From JAKFEW01 sp036675505 (lineage in GTDB: Bacteria; Cyanobacteriota; Sericytochromatia; S15B-MN24; JAQBPE01): a stretch of 64,000 nucleotides of DNA. The translations under genes and the position numbers were made by a program. Where the stretch lies: NCBI GenBank assembly GCA_036675505.1, contig JAKFEW010000125.1, positions 1 to 64,000 of the forward strand. The letters are read 5' to 3'. Of the stretch, positions 42,728-50,830 are shown in pieces (position 1 is the stretch's first letter; every line of letters begins with the position of its first letter). The notes under the pieces were generated by a model, which searched no databases, had not been told where the DNA came from, and saw only the letters and a list, made by a program, of their open reading frames with translations.

Positions 42728-44320
42728 ATGTACCGCCCGAGCGCCCGTCCCTTGTTCGTCCTGCTCACCGCCACCCTGACCGTGAGCGCGTGCGCCCGCG
42801 GCCCGGTGCCCGGTGCTGCCGCGCCGCGGGCCGCCGGCCCCAGCCAGGCCCACGCGATGGCCAACCAGGAGGCGGTCCAGGAGCTCGACGCGCTCGCCCG
42901 GACCGACGCCCCCACGATCGCCGACTCGGGCATCCAGCCCGACGTGTTCCGCGCGCTCGACCGCGACGGCAACGGCCGCCTCGAGGGCATGGAGAAGACC
43001 GCCGCGCTCCAGCAGGTCTGGTCCGCGATGACGGCGATCGGCCAGGCTCGCCAGCAGCCCGGCGAGGACGACGGCGGCCGGCCGGACCCCAAGCAGGAAT
43101 ACACGGTCGCGCACCCGCTCACCTACGCGCCCGCCGAAGCTGAAGTCTTCATCGACGCGGCCGAGATCATGCCGGCCGTCTTCGGCACGCTCCGGGCCGC
43201 CACCAAGACCATTCGCATGGATCTCTTCCTGCTCGGCGGCACCGAGGGCCAGAAGCTGGCCGAACTGCTGGTCGCCAAGCAGAAGGAAGGCGTGGAGATC
43301 CGCATCATCCACGACCCTGGCTACGGCCTCGCGGGCGTGGCGCACGCGCAAATCGTGCCCGTGATGCGCTATCTGCTCGCGAACGGCATCGCCGTGAAGA
43401 GCTTCCCGCTCTCCTACTTGCAGAGGCGCCGCGGCCACGGGCTCGCGAACCGGTTCCAGATCGATCACAACAAGTTCCTGATCGTCGATCGCCAGGTCGC
43501 GATGGTCGGCACCATGAACCTGATCGACATCGGCGTGATGAACCATGACATCTACGTCCGCGTCACCGGCGGCGCGGCCGAGGAGCTGGCCGCGATCCAC
43601 GACGCCACCTGGCAGCTCAAAGGCGCCAAGCCACCGACGTTCCCCGAGGAGCGCAAGCCGGTCGTCCCGCCGCCGGCGCCCCGCAAGTTCGAGCTGTTCA
43701 GCCTTCCCGCCACGGGCATGCCGGGTTTCTCGTCGGATGGCTCGATGGCGCGCGTGACGAAGACCGACATCGAGGTCCAGAGCACGAAGCAACTGCTGCT
43801 CCAGGCCTTCAAGGAGGCCCGCAAGAGCGTCCACGTGGCGATGTTCGAGTTCGGCGACGTCGACATCGCGAACGCGCTCGTCGAGGCGTACAAGCGCGGC
43901 ATCGAAGTCCGCGTGCTCGCCGACCGCAACGCGAACTACCAAAAGTACCTCGACGCCTTCAAGACCCTCAAGCTCTACGGCACGCCCAACCTGGTCACCA
44001 CGAACATCCTGCGCGAAGGCGGCGTGCCCGTGAAGTGGTACATCCCGCAGGTCGAGGAACAGGAGCTGCATATGAAGCTCGCGATCGTCGATGGTCAGCG
44101 CGTGATGGTCGGCTCGACCAACTACACCTACCAGGCCTTCCGTACCTTCCGGGAGACCAACCTGGACATCGTGAGCCCCGCCGCCGGCGAGCGCCTGGAG
44201 CAGATGTTCCAGCGCGACTGGGACCAGCGCGGCACGCCCGTCACGAAGCCGAACTTCTTCGAGAAGTGCGTCATGACGGCCGTGAAGGCCTTCGACAAGT
44301 TCAACTTGAGCTGGTGGTAG
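42728..44320 (+). CDS. Phospholipase D-family lipoprotein with EF-hand-like motif
   Basis: ATG 42728 is chosen because GAGG at 42718-42721 has correct spacing. The signal ends TVSAC, a plausible lipobox. A DRDGNGRLEGME loop near residue 78 looks like a calcium-binding EF-hand. Two HKD motifs define the PLD superfamily: HNKFLIVD (His247, Lys249) and HMKLAIVD (His448, Lys450), each followed by MVGTMN/MVGSTN. 530 aa. Expected to cleave or transfer phosphodiesters at the envelope; the substrate could be lipid or nucleic acid. Phased upstream repeats would fit control by phosphate supply, which is inference. Confidence 0.85.
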   Translation: MYRPSARPLFVLLTATLTVSACARGPVPGAAAPRAAGPSQAHAMANQEAVQELDALARTDAPTIADSGIQPDVFRALDRDGNGRLEGMEKTAALQQVWSAMTAIGQARQQPGEDDGGRPDPKQEYTVAHPLTYAPAEAEVFIDAAEIMPAVFGTLRAATKTIRMDLFLLGGTEGQKLAELLVAKQKEGVEIRIIHDPGYGLAGVAHAQIVPVMRYLLANGIAVKSFPLSYLQRRRGHGLANRFQIDHNKFLIVDRQVAMVGTMNLIDIGVMNHDIYVRVTGGAAEELAAIHDATWQLKGAKPPTFPEERKPVVPPPAPRKFELFSLPATGMPGFSSDGSMARVTKTDIEVQSTKQLLLQAFKEARKSVHVAMFEFGDVDIANALVEAYKRGIEVRVLADRNANYQKYLDAFKTLKLYGTPNLVTTNILREGGVPVKWYIPQVEEQELHMKLAIVDGQRVMVGSTNYTYQAFRTFRETNLDIVSPAAGERLEQMFQRDWDQRGTPVTKPNFFEKCVMTAVKAFDKFNLSWW

Positions 44321-44333
44321 CCCGTGGTCGCGT

Positions 44334-45092
44334 CTAACGGTTCTCGTTGACCGAGGCGGGCTCAACCGCGTCGCCAGCCGGGGCGGCCACCACGTCTTCG
44401 GCCTCGGCCCTCGCCGCCATCCGGCGCGCGGCCAGGTAGCCGAGGCCGAGCACCAGCACCGTCGCGGTCGCACTGAAGAGCAAATCGATGCGCGGGACGT
44501 GCAGCGATTCGACGATCGGCCCGATCCGCTTGTCATGCACGATCATCTCGGCGGCTGTCCAGGCCAGCACGCCGGAGCCCAGGTAAGCCAGCGCCGGCCA
44601 GCGACGCAGCATGGTGGTCAGCACCTGGCTGCCGAAAAGCACGATCGGGATGCTCAGCGCGAGGCCGAAAAGCAGCAGGGCGATGTTGCCGTGCGAGGCG
44701 CCGCCGACCGCCAGAATGTTGTCGAGGCTCATCACGACGTCCGCCAGGATGATGATGCGGACGGCTTCCCCGAAGTTGTGGATCTCGCCGGGTGCCTCGT
44801 CGCCTTCTTCTTCTTCGATCAGGAGCTTGTAGGCGATCCAGAAGAGGATCGCGCCGCCGACCGCCTGCAGGTAGGGCACGGTGAGCAACACGGCCGCGAG
44901 CGCCGCGAAGGTGACGCGCAAGCCGACCGCGCCGATCGCGCCGATGACGGCGGCCTTGCGGGCGATCGCCGGCGGCAGGCTCTTGACCGCCATCGCGATG
45001 ACCACCGCATTGTCGCCCGACAGCACGAGGTCGATGACCACGATCTTCATGATCGCGTCGAGCGTCACGCCTTCGAGAGAGAGCAAGGGCAC
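44334..45092 (-). CDS. TerC-family membrane protein (YjbE type)
   Basis: 252 aa, GTG start at 45092. Seven or so helices with the conserved acidic motifs IDLVLSGDNAVVIAMAVKSLP and ADVVMSLDNILAVGGA, and internal LFWIAYKLLIEEEEGDEAP. TerC/Alx/YceF proteins export or handle metal ions, including manganese, in several bacteria. The gene has its own promoter and a structured leader with alternative hairpins. Confidence 0.9.
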   Translation of the reverse strand: MPLLSLEGVTLDAIMKIVVIDLVLSGDNAVVIAMAVKSLPPAIARKAAVIGAIGAVGLRVTFAALAAVLLTVPYLQAVGGAILFWIAYKLLIEEEEGDEAPGEIHNFGEAVRIIILADVVMSLDNILAVGGASHGNIALLLFGLALSIPIVLFGSQVLTTMLRRWPALAYLGSGVLAWTAAEMIVHDKRIGPIVESLHVPRIDLLFSATATVLVLGLGYLAARRMAARAEAEDVVAAPAGDAVEPASVNENR

Positions 45093-45104
45093 GAGGAACT
45101 CCAG

Positions 45105-45132
45105 GGGACGAGAGCGTCCCGAAACTTGGGAC
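45105..45132 (-). promoter_or_regulatory. Leader with mutually exclusive hairpins
   Basis: Minus strand order: GTCCC (45132-45128), GGGAC (45120-45116), GTCCC (45109-45105). The middle arm can pair with either flank (GTCCC/GGGAC 5 bp, or GGGACG/CGTCCC 6 bp with a CTCT loop). The last arm abuts the ribosome site region of the TerC-like gene. A switch is possible. Confidence 0.5.
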
Positions 45133-45141
45133 TAACCAGCA

Positions 45142-45170
45142 AACATAGTGGTCGCCTGGATGCCTGTCAA
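45142..45170 (-). promoter_or_regulatory. Promoter of the TerC-like gene
   Basis: Minus strand: TTGACA (45170-45165), 17-nt spacer, TATGTT (45147-45142). Just downstream of the deoxynucleoside kinase stop. Leader about 45 nt. Confidence 0.7.
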
Positions 45171-45172
45171 GG

Positions 45173-45844
45173 TCAAATGCCCGCCCGCTCCGGCCGCGGG
45201 AAGAGCCCAGGCAGCGTGGGCGGGAGATCCAGGGCCGACTCGACGAGATCAAAGATGCTGCAGCAATCGAGGCTGCTCTTCACGAAATCCAGCTCGTCAG
45301 CCGGCAAGGTCACCACCGGCGAGAGCCGCCACCCATCGATCCACTCGTCGTAGAGGTCGTTCAGCTGAGCGAGGTACTCCACGGGGATCGACGCCTCGTA
45401 ATCACGGCCGCGCATCGCGATCCGCTTCGTGAGCGTCGGCATGCTCGCCCGCAAGTAGACCACGAGATCCGGCGGCCGGAAGAACTTGCTCATAATCTCG
45501 TAAATCTGGCGGTAGTTGTCGAAGTCTCGCTCGGTCATCTGGCCGTTCCGGCGCAGGTTTTCCGCGAAGATCGCGCAGTCTTCGTAGACCGAGCGATCCT
45601 GGATCACGCTGTCGCTGCCCTCGACAATCTGGCGGTGGCTGTCGAAGCGCTTGCCCAGGAAGTAAATCTGGAGCGGAAAGCTCCAGCGGTGCATGTCGTC
45701 GTAGAAATCGGCGAGGTAAGGGTTGCCATCGACCGACTCGAAATTCGGGATGAAGCTCAGGTGGCGCGCCAGGTAGCGCGTGAGCGTGGTCTTGCCGCTG
45801 CCGATGTTGCCCGCGACGACAACGAACTTCTTGGCGTGGCTCAT
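45173..45844 (-). CDS. Deoxynucleoside kinase
   Basis: 223 aa. P-loop GNIGSGKTTL, the QDRSVYEDCAIF motif and the lid-like KRIAMRGRDYEAS region match the dNK/dAK/dGK family, which salvages deoxynucleosides. The ATG overlaps the hisS stop by 4 bp (ATGA). Nucleoside specificity cannot be told from sequence. Confidence 0.92.
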   Translation of the reverse strand: MSHAKKFVVVAGNIGSGKTTLTRYLARHLSFIPNFESVDGNPYLADFYDDMHRWSFPLQIYFLGKRFDSHRQIVEGSDSVIQDRSVYEDCAIFAENLRRNGQMTERDFDNYRQIYEIMSKFFRPPDLVVYLRASMPTLTKRIAMRGRDYEASIPVEYLAQLNDLYDEWIDGWRLSPVVTLPADELDFVKSSLDCCSIFDLVESALDLPPTLPGLFPRPERAGI

Positions 45845-47124
45845 GCTTCCACCTTCTCCCGGCCCGCCAGCCAGGCATCGAGATCGGCGTCATTCAGCCT
45901 GACGCGCTCCTGGCGGCGCTCGGCCAGATCCTTGATCGTGACCACCCCCTCAGCGAGCTCGGACTCGCCCAGGATGAAGGCATAGCGCGCGCCGAGACGC
46001 TCCGCCTGCTTGAACTGCTTGTCGAGCTTGCCGGCGGGCGCGAGGTCGATGGTGAGACCGCGACCGCGCAGATCGTGAGCCAGCTTGAATGCCGGGGCGA
46101 CCGGTGCCCCAGGGCCCGCCATCACGAGCGCGAAGATCGCCGCGCCGGGCGCCTCGTCCGCGTGCATCAAGGCGATCAGGCGCTCCACGCCCAACCCCCA
46201 ACCCACGCCGGGGGTCGCCGGCCCGCCGAGCTCGGCGATCAGGTTGTTGTAGCGACCGCCGGCGCAGATGGTGTTCTGCGACCCGAGGCCCGCCTTCGCA
46301 TCCAGCGTGACCAGCTCGAAGACCGTCCGCGTGTAGTAATCCAGGCCCCGGACGAGCCGCGGATTCCGCACCCAGGCGACGCCCGCGGCGTCGAGGAACG
46401 CGGTGACCTGGGCCAGCGCATCCCGGCAAACCTCGCACAACGACTCGTCGAGTGGGTGCGCCGCCTGGATCACGGGCGCGCAGGCGGGCACCTTGCAGTC
46501 GAGCACGCGCAAGGGGTTCGCCTCCGTACGGACCTTGCAGTCGCCGCACAGCGCGTCGACCCGCTCCCGCAGGTAGGCCTGGAGCTTCTCCCGGTAGGCC
46601 GGGCGACACGCTTCGCACCCCACGGAATTCAGCTGGATCTCGAGGTTGCCGATGCCGAGGCCGGACGCCAGGTCGGCCGCCAGGACGATGCACTCGGCGT
46701 CCCAGCGCGGGTCCTCGCTGCCCAGGCACTCGACGCCGAGCTGGTGGAACTGGCGCTGGCGCCCGGCTTGCACATTCTCGGCGCGGAACATCGGGCCGAA
46801 GTACCAGAGCTTCTGAGGTGCCGGCCGGGTGTAGATTTTATGCTGAATGAAAGCACGCGCGACGCCGGCCGTGCCTTCAGGCCGCAGCGTCACATGCCGC
46901 CCGCCACGATCGTCGAACGAGAACATCTCCTTGCCCACGATATCGGTGCTTTCGCCGATGCCGCGAGCGTAGAGCTCGGTCGCCTCGTAGATGGGCGTGC
47001 GGATCTCCTGGTAGTTGTACACACCGAACAGGGCTTCGGCCGTGGCCTGCACCCGGCGCCAGCGCGGGGCGTCTTCGGGCAGGATGTCCTTGGTGCCCTT
47101 GATGGTCTGGAGAATGTTGGCCAT
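45841..47124 (-). CDS. hisS: Histidyl-tRNA synthetase
   Basis: 427 aa. ATG 47124 is preferred over 47130 because AGGGAA is properly spaced only from it. Motifs: IKGTKDILPEDAPRW, TLRPEGTAGVARAFI, FRAENVQAGRQRQFHQLGVE (motif 2), LVRGLDYYTRTVFEL, and the HisA-like GVGWGLGVERLIALM (motif 3). The C-terminal anticodon-binding domain is complete. Confidence 0.97.
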   Translation of the reverse strand: MANILQTIKGTKDILPEDAPRWRRVQATAEALFGVYNYQEIRTPIYEATELYARGIGESTDIVGKEMFSFDDRGGRHVTLRPEGTAGVARAFIQHKIYTRPAPQKLWYFGPMFRAENVQAGRQRQFHQLGVECLGSEDPRWDAECIVLAADLASGLGIGNLEIQLNSVGCEACRPAYREKLQAYLRERVDALCGDCKVRTEANPLRVLDCKVPACAPVIQAAHPLDESLCEVCRDALAQVTAFLDAAGVAWVRNPRLVRGLDYYTRTVFELVTLDAKAGLGSQNTICAGGRYNNLIAELGGPATPGVGWGLGVERLIALMHADEAPGAAIFALVMAGPGAPVAPAFKLAHDLRGRGLTIDLAPAGKLDKQFKQAERLGARYAFILGESELAEGVVTIKDLAERRQERVRLNDADLDAWLAGREKVEA

Positions 47125-47144
47125 GGGCATCGTTCCCTAAGACA

Positions 47145-47166
47145 CGGGGGCCTTTGCAGGCCCCCG
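47145..47166 (-). terminator. Hairpin between Rieske gene and hisS
   Basis: CGGGGGCCT (47145-47153), TTGC loop, AGGCCCCCG (47158-47166), followed on the minus strand by TGTCTTAGG. A modest terminator or attenuator. Confidence 0.55.
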
Positions 47167-47218
47167 CTCGACTCGTCTGGTTGAGGGCCGGCGGGCTGTC
47201 GTGCCGCCGTCGCCGACC

Positions 47219-47689
47219 TCAGACCTCGATGTAGATGTCGCCGTTCTCGATCTTGGCGTTGAAAGCGGGCAGGGGACGCGGCGGGGGGCCACCGATGTTC
47301 TTGCCGGTCTTGTCGTATACGCCACCGTGGCAGGGGCAATGGAACTCGCTCTTGTCCGCATTCCAGCCAGCCGGGCAGCCGAGGTGGGTGCAGGTGTTCG
47401 AGATGGCCCGGGGCTTGTCGCCGTCCATGAACGCGTAGGCCGCGGCATTGACCTGCTGCTTCATGAAGCCCTCGGTCCGCATGGTCTGGAAGTTGTACAC
47501 CTTGGGCATGTCCGTGAGTTCGGACGCGGCACCGAGCTTCACCCAGTTCTTCGCGCCGCCCGCCTTGCGCATCGCGGGATCGAGGAAGTAGCCGGCGAGG
47601 GGAACAGCCAGAATCGCGGTGATACCCGCGCCCACGGCGTTAACCATGACGTTCAGGAACTGGCGACGCGAAAGATCTGCTTCTGCCAT
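47219..47689 (-). CDS. Rieske iron-sulfur protein
   Basis: 156 aa from ATG 47689. An SRRQF motif precedes one membrane helix (about residues 13-34), resembling a weak Tat signal-anchor. The [2Fe-2S] ligands are in CTHLGC (Cys100, His102) and CPCHGG (Cys118, His121), with Cys105/Cys120 as the likely disulfide. It belongs to the cytochrome bc1/b6f Rieske group. No cytochrome b or c1 gene is adjacent; the partner complex must be elsewhere. Confidence 0.93.
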   Translation of the reverse strand: MAEADLSRRQFLNVMVNAVGAGITAILAVPLAGYFLDPAMRKAGGAKNWVKLGAASELTDMPKVYNFQTMRTEGFMKQQVNAAAYAFMDGDKPRAISNTCTHLGCPAGWNADKSEFHCPCHGGVYDKTGKNIGGPPPRPLPAFNAKIENGDIYIEV

Positions 47690-47729
47690 GGAAGACCTTC
47701 TTCTACAGAGATCGATTACCTCGAGCAAT

Positions 47730-47746
47730 TTGCGGGATTCCCGCAA
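47730..47746 (-). promoter_or_regulatory. Perfect 17-bp palindrome in the Rieske leader
   Basis: TTGCGGGA-T-TCCCGCAA, about 50 nt upstream of the Rieske start. A candidate regulator binding site or RNA hairpin. Confidence 0.55.
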
Positions 47747-47771
47747 GTCCCGTCTGGACGGGGCCGGAGGT

Positions 47772-47787
47772 GGGCGTGATTACGCCC
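47772..47787 (-). promoter_or_regulatory. Dyad at the predicted Rieske transcription start
   Basis: GGGCGT (47772-47777), GATT, ACGCCC (47782-47787). It sits directly at the start site predicted from the neighbouring promoter, an operator-like position. Confidence 0.45.
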
Positions 47788-47789
47788 CA

Positions 47790-47818
47790 ATCATAGGGAT
47801 CGCACGGCCTTTTTGCAA
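47790..47818 (-). promoter_or_regulatory. Promoter of the Rieske gene
   Basis: Minus strand: TTGCAA (47818-47813), 17-nt spacer, TATGAT (47795-47790). Leader about 95 nt, containing the palindrome at 47730-47746. Confidence 0.65.
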
Positions 47819-47929
47819 CCATGCGCCACACCGCGATCACGCCAGGTGCCCTGAAGCCCCTACGGACGAGCGAACGTCGCCCGAAGAGCAAGGGGATCCG
47901 CCACTCCGCGCCCTGCCAGGTACGCCGAA

Positions 47930-47958
47930 ATTAATAAAACTTCAAACTCCCGTCAAAT
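47930..47958. promoter_or_regulatory. Possible phased repeat, orientation uncertain
   Basis: Units with TTAA (47931), TCAA (47942) and TCAA (47953) keep an exact 11-bp period. On the minus strand they read ATTTGACG, GTTTGAAG and TATTAATT, like the 42222 site. It could serve the Rieske gene (distal) or coaD. Confidence 0.35.
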
Positions 47959-48016
47959 CACCACGGGCGCTGACATGAATGCCCGACGGCATTATGTCTT
48001 ACCGCTTGCCGACGGG

Positions 48017-48045
48017 TTGCCCCCCCGGTGCTTCTCCGCTACAAT
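48017..48045 (+). promoter_or_regulatory. Promoter of coaD
   Basis: TTGCCC (48017-48022), 17-nt spacer, TACAAT (48040-48045). Leader about 90 nt to ATG 48139. Confidence 0.65.
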
Positions 48046-48138
48046 AGGGCCACCGAAACGACGTCGATGACCGGAAAACCGCGCCGTCACGCCATTTCGC
48101 CGCTAGCAAGTATATCGAAACGGGCACCAAGCCAAGTT

Positions 48139-48630
48139 ATGGTTCGCGCCATCTATCCAGGCAGCTTCGACCCCATCACCAATGGGCACCTCGACATACT
48201 GGAAAGAGCCAGCCACATCTTCGACGAGGTGATCGTGGCGGTCCTCGTAAACACCACCAAACGCGGTGTTTTCTCGAACGAGGAGCGGGTCGATCTGATC
48301 CGCGGCGTGACCAGCCACTTGAAGAACGTCCAGGTGGACTACTTCAGCGGCCTCACGGCCGAATATGCGGGCCAGCGACAAGCACAAGTCCTCATCCGGG
48401 GGCTGCGAGCAGTTTCCGATTTCGACTCGGAGCTACGCCTGGCCCTCATGAACAAGAAACTGAACCCGATTCTGGAAACGGTCTTCCTGATGACGAGCGC
48501 GGAGAATTTGTTCCTCAGCTCGAGCACGATCAAGGAGCTCGTTTCTTTGGGCGGCTCGCCGAACGGCATGGTGCCGGACGCCGTGGTCGCACCCCTGATT
48601 GCCAAGCTCCGTCCCGCCCCGACCGCTTAG
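48139..48630 (+). CDS. coaD: Phosphopantetheine adenylyltransferase
   Basis: 163 aa from ATG 48139, the family's usual length. Motifs: YPGSFDPITNGHLDI with the adenylyltransferase GH, LIRGLRAVSDFDSELRLALMN and FLSSSTIKELVSLGG. It makes dephospho-CoA. A frame extending to 48028 would start before the family N-terminus and is rejected. It is followed by a DivIVA/ATPase-b-like gene, as also seen in Firmicutes. Confidence 0.95.
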   Translation: MVRAIYPGSFDPITNGHLDILERASHIFDEVIVAVLVNTTKRGVFSNEERVDLIRGVTSHLKNVQVDYFSGLTAEYAGQRQAQVLIRGLRAVSDFDSELRLALMNKKLNPILETVFLMTSAENLFLSSSTIKELVSLGGSPNGMVPDAVVAPLIAKLRPAPTA

Positions 48631-48654
48631 GTCGCGCCAAAGGAGGGATTTCCC

Positions 48655-49104
48655 ATTCGCCTCGAGCAGCTTTTCGGTCAGCTGGAGGATTTGATCCTCA
48701 ACAGCCCCAAGGTTCCGCTGACCAATAAAATCATCATCGACGAAGATCGCCTGATCGACCTGATCGATCACATCCGCCAGGACCTGCCGAGCGAATTCCG
48801 CAACGCCCAGGAGATCTGTGCGCAGCGCGATGCCGTCTTGACCGAAGCCCAGCGTGAGTCCGAGAACATCCGGGCCACCGCCGAACGCGACAGGATGCGC
48901 GCCTGTTCGGAGACCGAGATCTACCGGATGGCCCAGGTCGAGGCGGACCGCCTCATTCGCGAGGCCCACATCCAGGTCCACGAGCAGCAAATCAACGCCG
49001 ACCAGTACGCCGACGAAGTCCTCGCTGAACTTGAAAACAAGATTGGCCGGGCCCTTCAAACGATCAAAAACGGTCGCCAGCAGCTCGCGGTGACCCGTAA
49101 CTAG
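48655..49104 (+). CDS. DivIVA/ATP-synthase-b-like coiled-coil protein, apparent AUU start
   Basis: The only good ribosome site is AGGAGGG at 48641-48647, 7 nt before ATT 48655. No ATG, GTG or TTG lies between the coaD stop and the TTG at 48691, which has a ribosome site too close. Starting at ATT restores the family N-terminus RLEQLFGQLEDLILNSPKVPLT. The 149-aa product continues with KIIIDEDRLIDLIDHIRQDLP and a long coiled coil. Related proteins follow coaD in Firmicutes. Function unclear, possibly a cell-division or membrane scaffold. Confidence 0.8.
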   Translation: MRLEQLFGQLEDLILNSPKVPLTNKIIIDEDRLIDLIDHIRQDLPSEFRNAQEICAQRDAVLTEAQRESENIRATAERDRMRACSETEIYRMAQVEADRLIREAHIQVHEQQINADQYADEVLAELENKIGRALQTIKNGRQQLAVTRN

Positions 49105-49122
49105 CCGGACGTTATGTCATCC

Positions 49123-49151
49123 GCCGCCGTCCGGGTCTCCCGGGCGGCGGC
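49123..49151 (+). terminator. Hairpin after the coaD operon
   Basis: 13-bp stem with one G-U pair (49123-49135 with 49139-49151), TCT loop, weak T-run. Terminates or attenuates before the Sm-like gene. Confidence 0.6.
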
Positions 49152-49214
49152 GTCGTCGTTTCGGGAACTCCCGATCCCGTCTCCGGTCAAACAACCAGCA
49201 GGGAGGTTACCGCC

Positions 49215-49505
49215 ATGCACCTGCGCGATCGCCTGATCCGCCTCAAGGACGAAGGCCGCCTGGTCGTGCTCTATTTCGGGCCACACCAGGACTCCTACCT
49301 CGCGCGGATCCTGCGCATCGGCCACGACTACATCGAGTTCGAGGCCTGTGAGCCGGACGAGACTGTGACGGCCCACCAGATCATGCCGCTCGGCATGCTG
49401 TCGGGCGTCACGGTGTCGTCGATCGAGCGCCAGCGCGAGCAGCTCCAGTTGCTGCTCGAGCGGGAGGAGACGGGAGCCGAAGCCGAAGAGGGCGAAGCCC
49501 GCTAG
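49215..49505 (+). CDS. Predicted Sm/Hfq-like small protein
   Basis: 96 aa with a strong ribosome site AGGGAGGT (49200-49207) before ATG 49215. An N-terminal helix (HLRDRLIRLKDEG) is followed by five short strands, VVLYFGPHQDS, YLARILRIGHDYIEFEAC, ETVTAHQIMPLGMLSGVTV, in the Sm-fold order. It ends with an acidic helix (ERQREQLQLLLEREETGAEAEE). Assignment to the Sm/Hfq class is by strand pattern only; no RNA-binding residues can be fixed. Confidence 0.6.
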   Translation: MHLRDRLIRLKDEGRLVVLYFGPHQDSYLARILRIGHDYIEFEACEPDETVTAHQIMPLGMLSGVTVSSIERQREQLQLLLEREETGAEAEEGEAR

Positions 49506-50663
49506 CTAGACGCTGGCCGGCGTCGCGGCCTCCAGGGCCTGCTGCAGGTCCATCAGCAAGTCTTCCACGTCCTCGATGCCGACCGAGAGCCGCAGCAGGC
49601 CGTCGGTCACGCCGCGGGCCTCGCGGATTTCCTTGGGAATCGAGCCGTGGGTCATGGTCACCGGGTGGCACATGAGCGACTCGACGCCACCCAGGCTCTC
49701 GGCCAGCGCGAACAGGTGCACGCGGCGACCGACCGCCTGCGCTGCCTCCAGGCCACCCCTGAGCGTGAAGCTCACCATCCCGCCGAAGCCTCGCATCTGC
49801 CGCAGCGCCAGTTCGTGCTGCGGGTGATCCTTGAGGCCGGGGTAATGGACCTTTTCGACCGCCGGGTGGCCAACCAGCATGTCCGCGACTACGCGTGCGT
49901 TGTGCTCATGCTGGCGCATGCGCAGCGCGAGCGTCTTGATGCCGCGCAAGGTCAGGAAGCAGTCGAAGGGGCTCGGCACCGCGCCTGCCGCGTTCTGGTG
50001 GAACTTGATCGTGGTGTACAGGTCGTCGCGGTTGGTCACGACCGCGCCGCCCACCACGTCCGAGTGGCCGCCAATGTACTTGGTGGTCGAATGCACCACC
50101 AGGTCGCAGCCCAGGTCGAGCGGGTTCTGGAGGTAAGGCGAGGCGAAGGTGTTGTCGACCGCGAAGACGACGCCCGCTGCCTGCGCGACTTCCGCGAGCG
50201 CCATCAGGTCGACCAGCTTGAGCAACGGGTTGGTGGGCGTCTCGACCCACAGCAGCTTCGTGTTCTCCCGGAGGGCCGCCTTCACGTTGGCCGGGTCCGA
50301 CGCGTCGACCCACGTGAAGTCGATGCCGTAGCGCTTGAAGACCTTGTCGAAGAGCCTGTAGGTGCCTCCATAAACGTCATCGCCGACCACCACATGATCG
50401 CCCGCGCTGAGCAGATTCAGCACGGCCGAGGTGGCCGCCACGCCGGACGCGAACGCCAGCCCGAACCGACCATTCTCGAGCGAAGCCAGGCAGGCCTCGA
50501 GCGACGCGCGGGTCGGGTTCGCCGTCCGCGAGTAGTCGAAGCCGCGGTGCTCACCGGGCGAGACCTGGGCGTAGGTGGACGTGGCGTAAATCGGCGGGAT
50601 GACGGCCCCGGTGGTGGGATCCGGCGCCTGTCCGACGTGGATGGCCTTGGTGGCGAAGTTCAT
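49506..50663 (-). CDS. Cystathionine gamma-lyase/gamma-synthase family enzyme
   Basis: 385 aa, PLP-dependent. Motifs: YSRTANPTRASLEACLASLENG, the PLP lysine in VVHSTTKYIGGHSDVVGG, and GGVESLMCHPVTMTHG. Its AGGAG ribosome site sits 6 nt before ATG 50663. Since the upstream gene encodes a cystathionine beta-synthase-like enzyme, the pair most simply does reverse transsulfuration (homocysteine to cysteine). MetB activity cannot be excluded by sequence. Confidence 0.88.
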   Translation of the reverse strand: MNFATKAIHVGQAPDPTTGAVIPPIYATSTYAQVSPGEHRGFDYSRTANPTRASLEACLASLENGRFGLAFASGVAATSAVLNLLSAGDHVVVGDDVYGGTYRLFDKVFKRYGIDFTWVDASDPANVKAALRENTKLLWVETPTNPLLKLVDLMALAEVAQAAGVVFAVDNTFASPYLQNPLDLGCDLVVHSTTKYIGGHSDVVGGAVVTNRDDLYTTIKFHQNAAGAVPSPFDCFLTLRGIKTLALRMRQHEHNARVVADMLVGHPAVEKVHYPGLKDHPQHELALRQMRGFGGMVSFTLRGGLEAAQAVGRRVHLFALAESLGGVESLMCHPVTMTHGSIPKEIREARGVTDGLLRLSVGIEDVEDLLMDLQQALEAATPASV

Positions 50664-50702
50664 GAACCGCTCCTGGCGTGATTGGCAGCGCGTGCGGCCG
50701 AC

Positions 50703-50830
50703 CTGTATGGCGAGTGCCTCAGACTTTGGCGTGAAGCGCCTGCGGCTACCCTGTAACCCGAACGCATCAGACTTTTGCGTGAAGCGCCTGCGGCTACCCG
50801 GTAAGGCGAACGCATCAGACTTTTGCGTGA
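50703..50830 (-). repeat. 48-bp tandem repeat duplicating the CBS gene 3' end
   Basis: Period 48 bp, copies beginning 50703, 50751 and 50799. Each contains a 16-nt copy of the gene terminus (TCAGACTTTTGCGTGA or a one-base variant, plus-strand reading) at 50719, 50767 and 50815; the last is the real gene end. Mini-hairpins AGCGCC-TGC-GGCT begin at 50735 and 50783. Same hairpin family as the arrays at 2.9 and 62.2 kb. Confidence 0.9.

Noticed and set aside
45093..45170. yybP-ykoY manganese riboswitch before the TerC-like gene
   Set aside because: The leader of about 45 nt is too short and lacks the conserved loops.
50703..50830. CRISPR-like array
   Set aside because: Repeats are of 48 bp and the intervals are copies of one gene end, not diverse spacers; no cas genes beside it. 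The same applies to 2910-3057 and 62216-62381.
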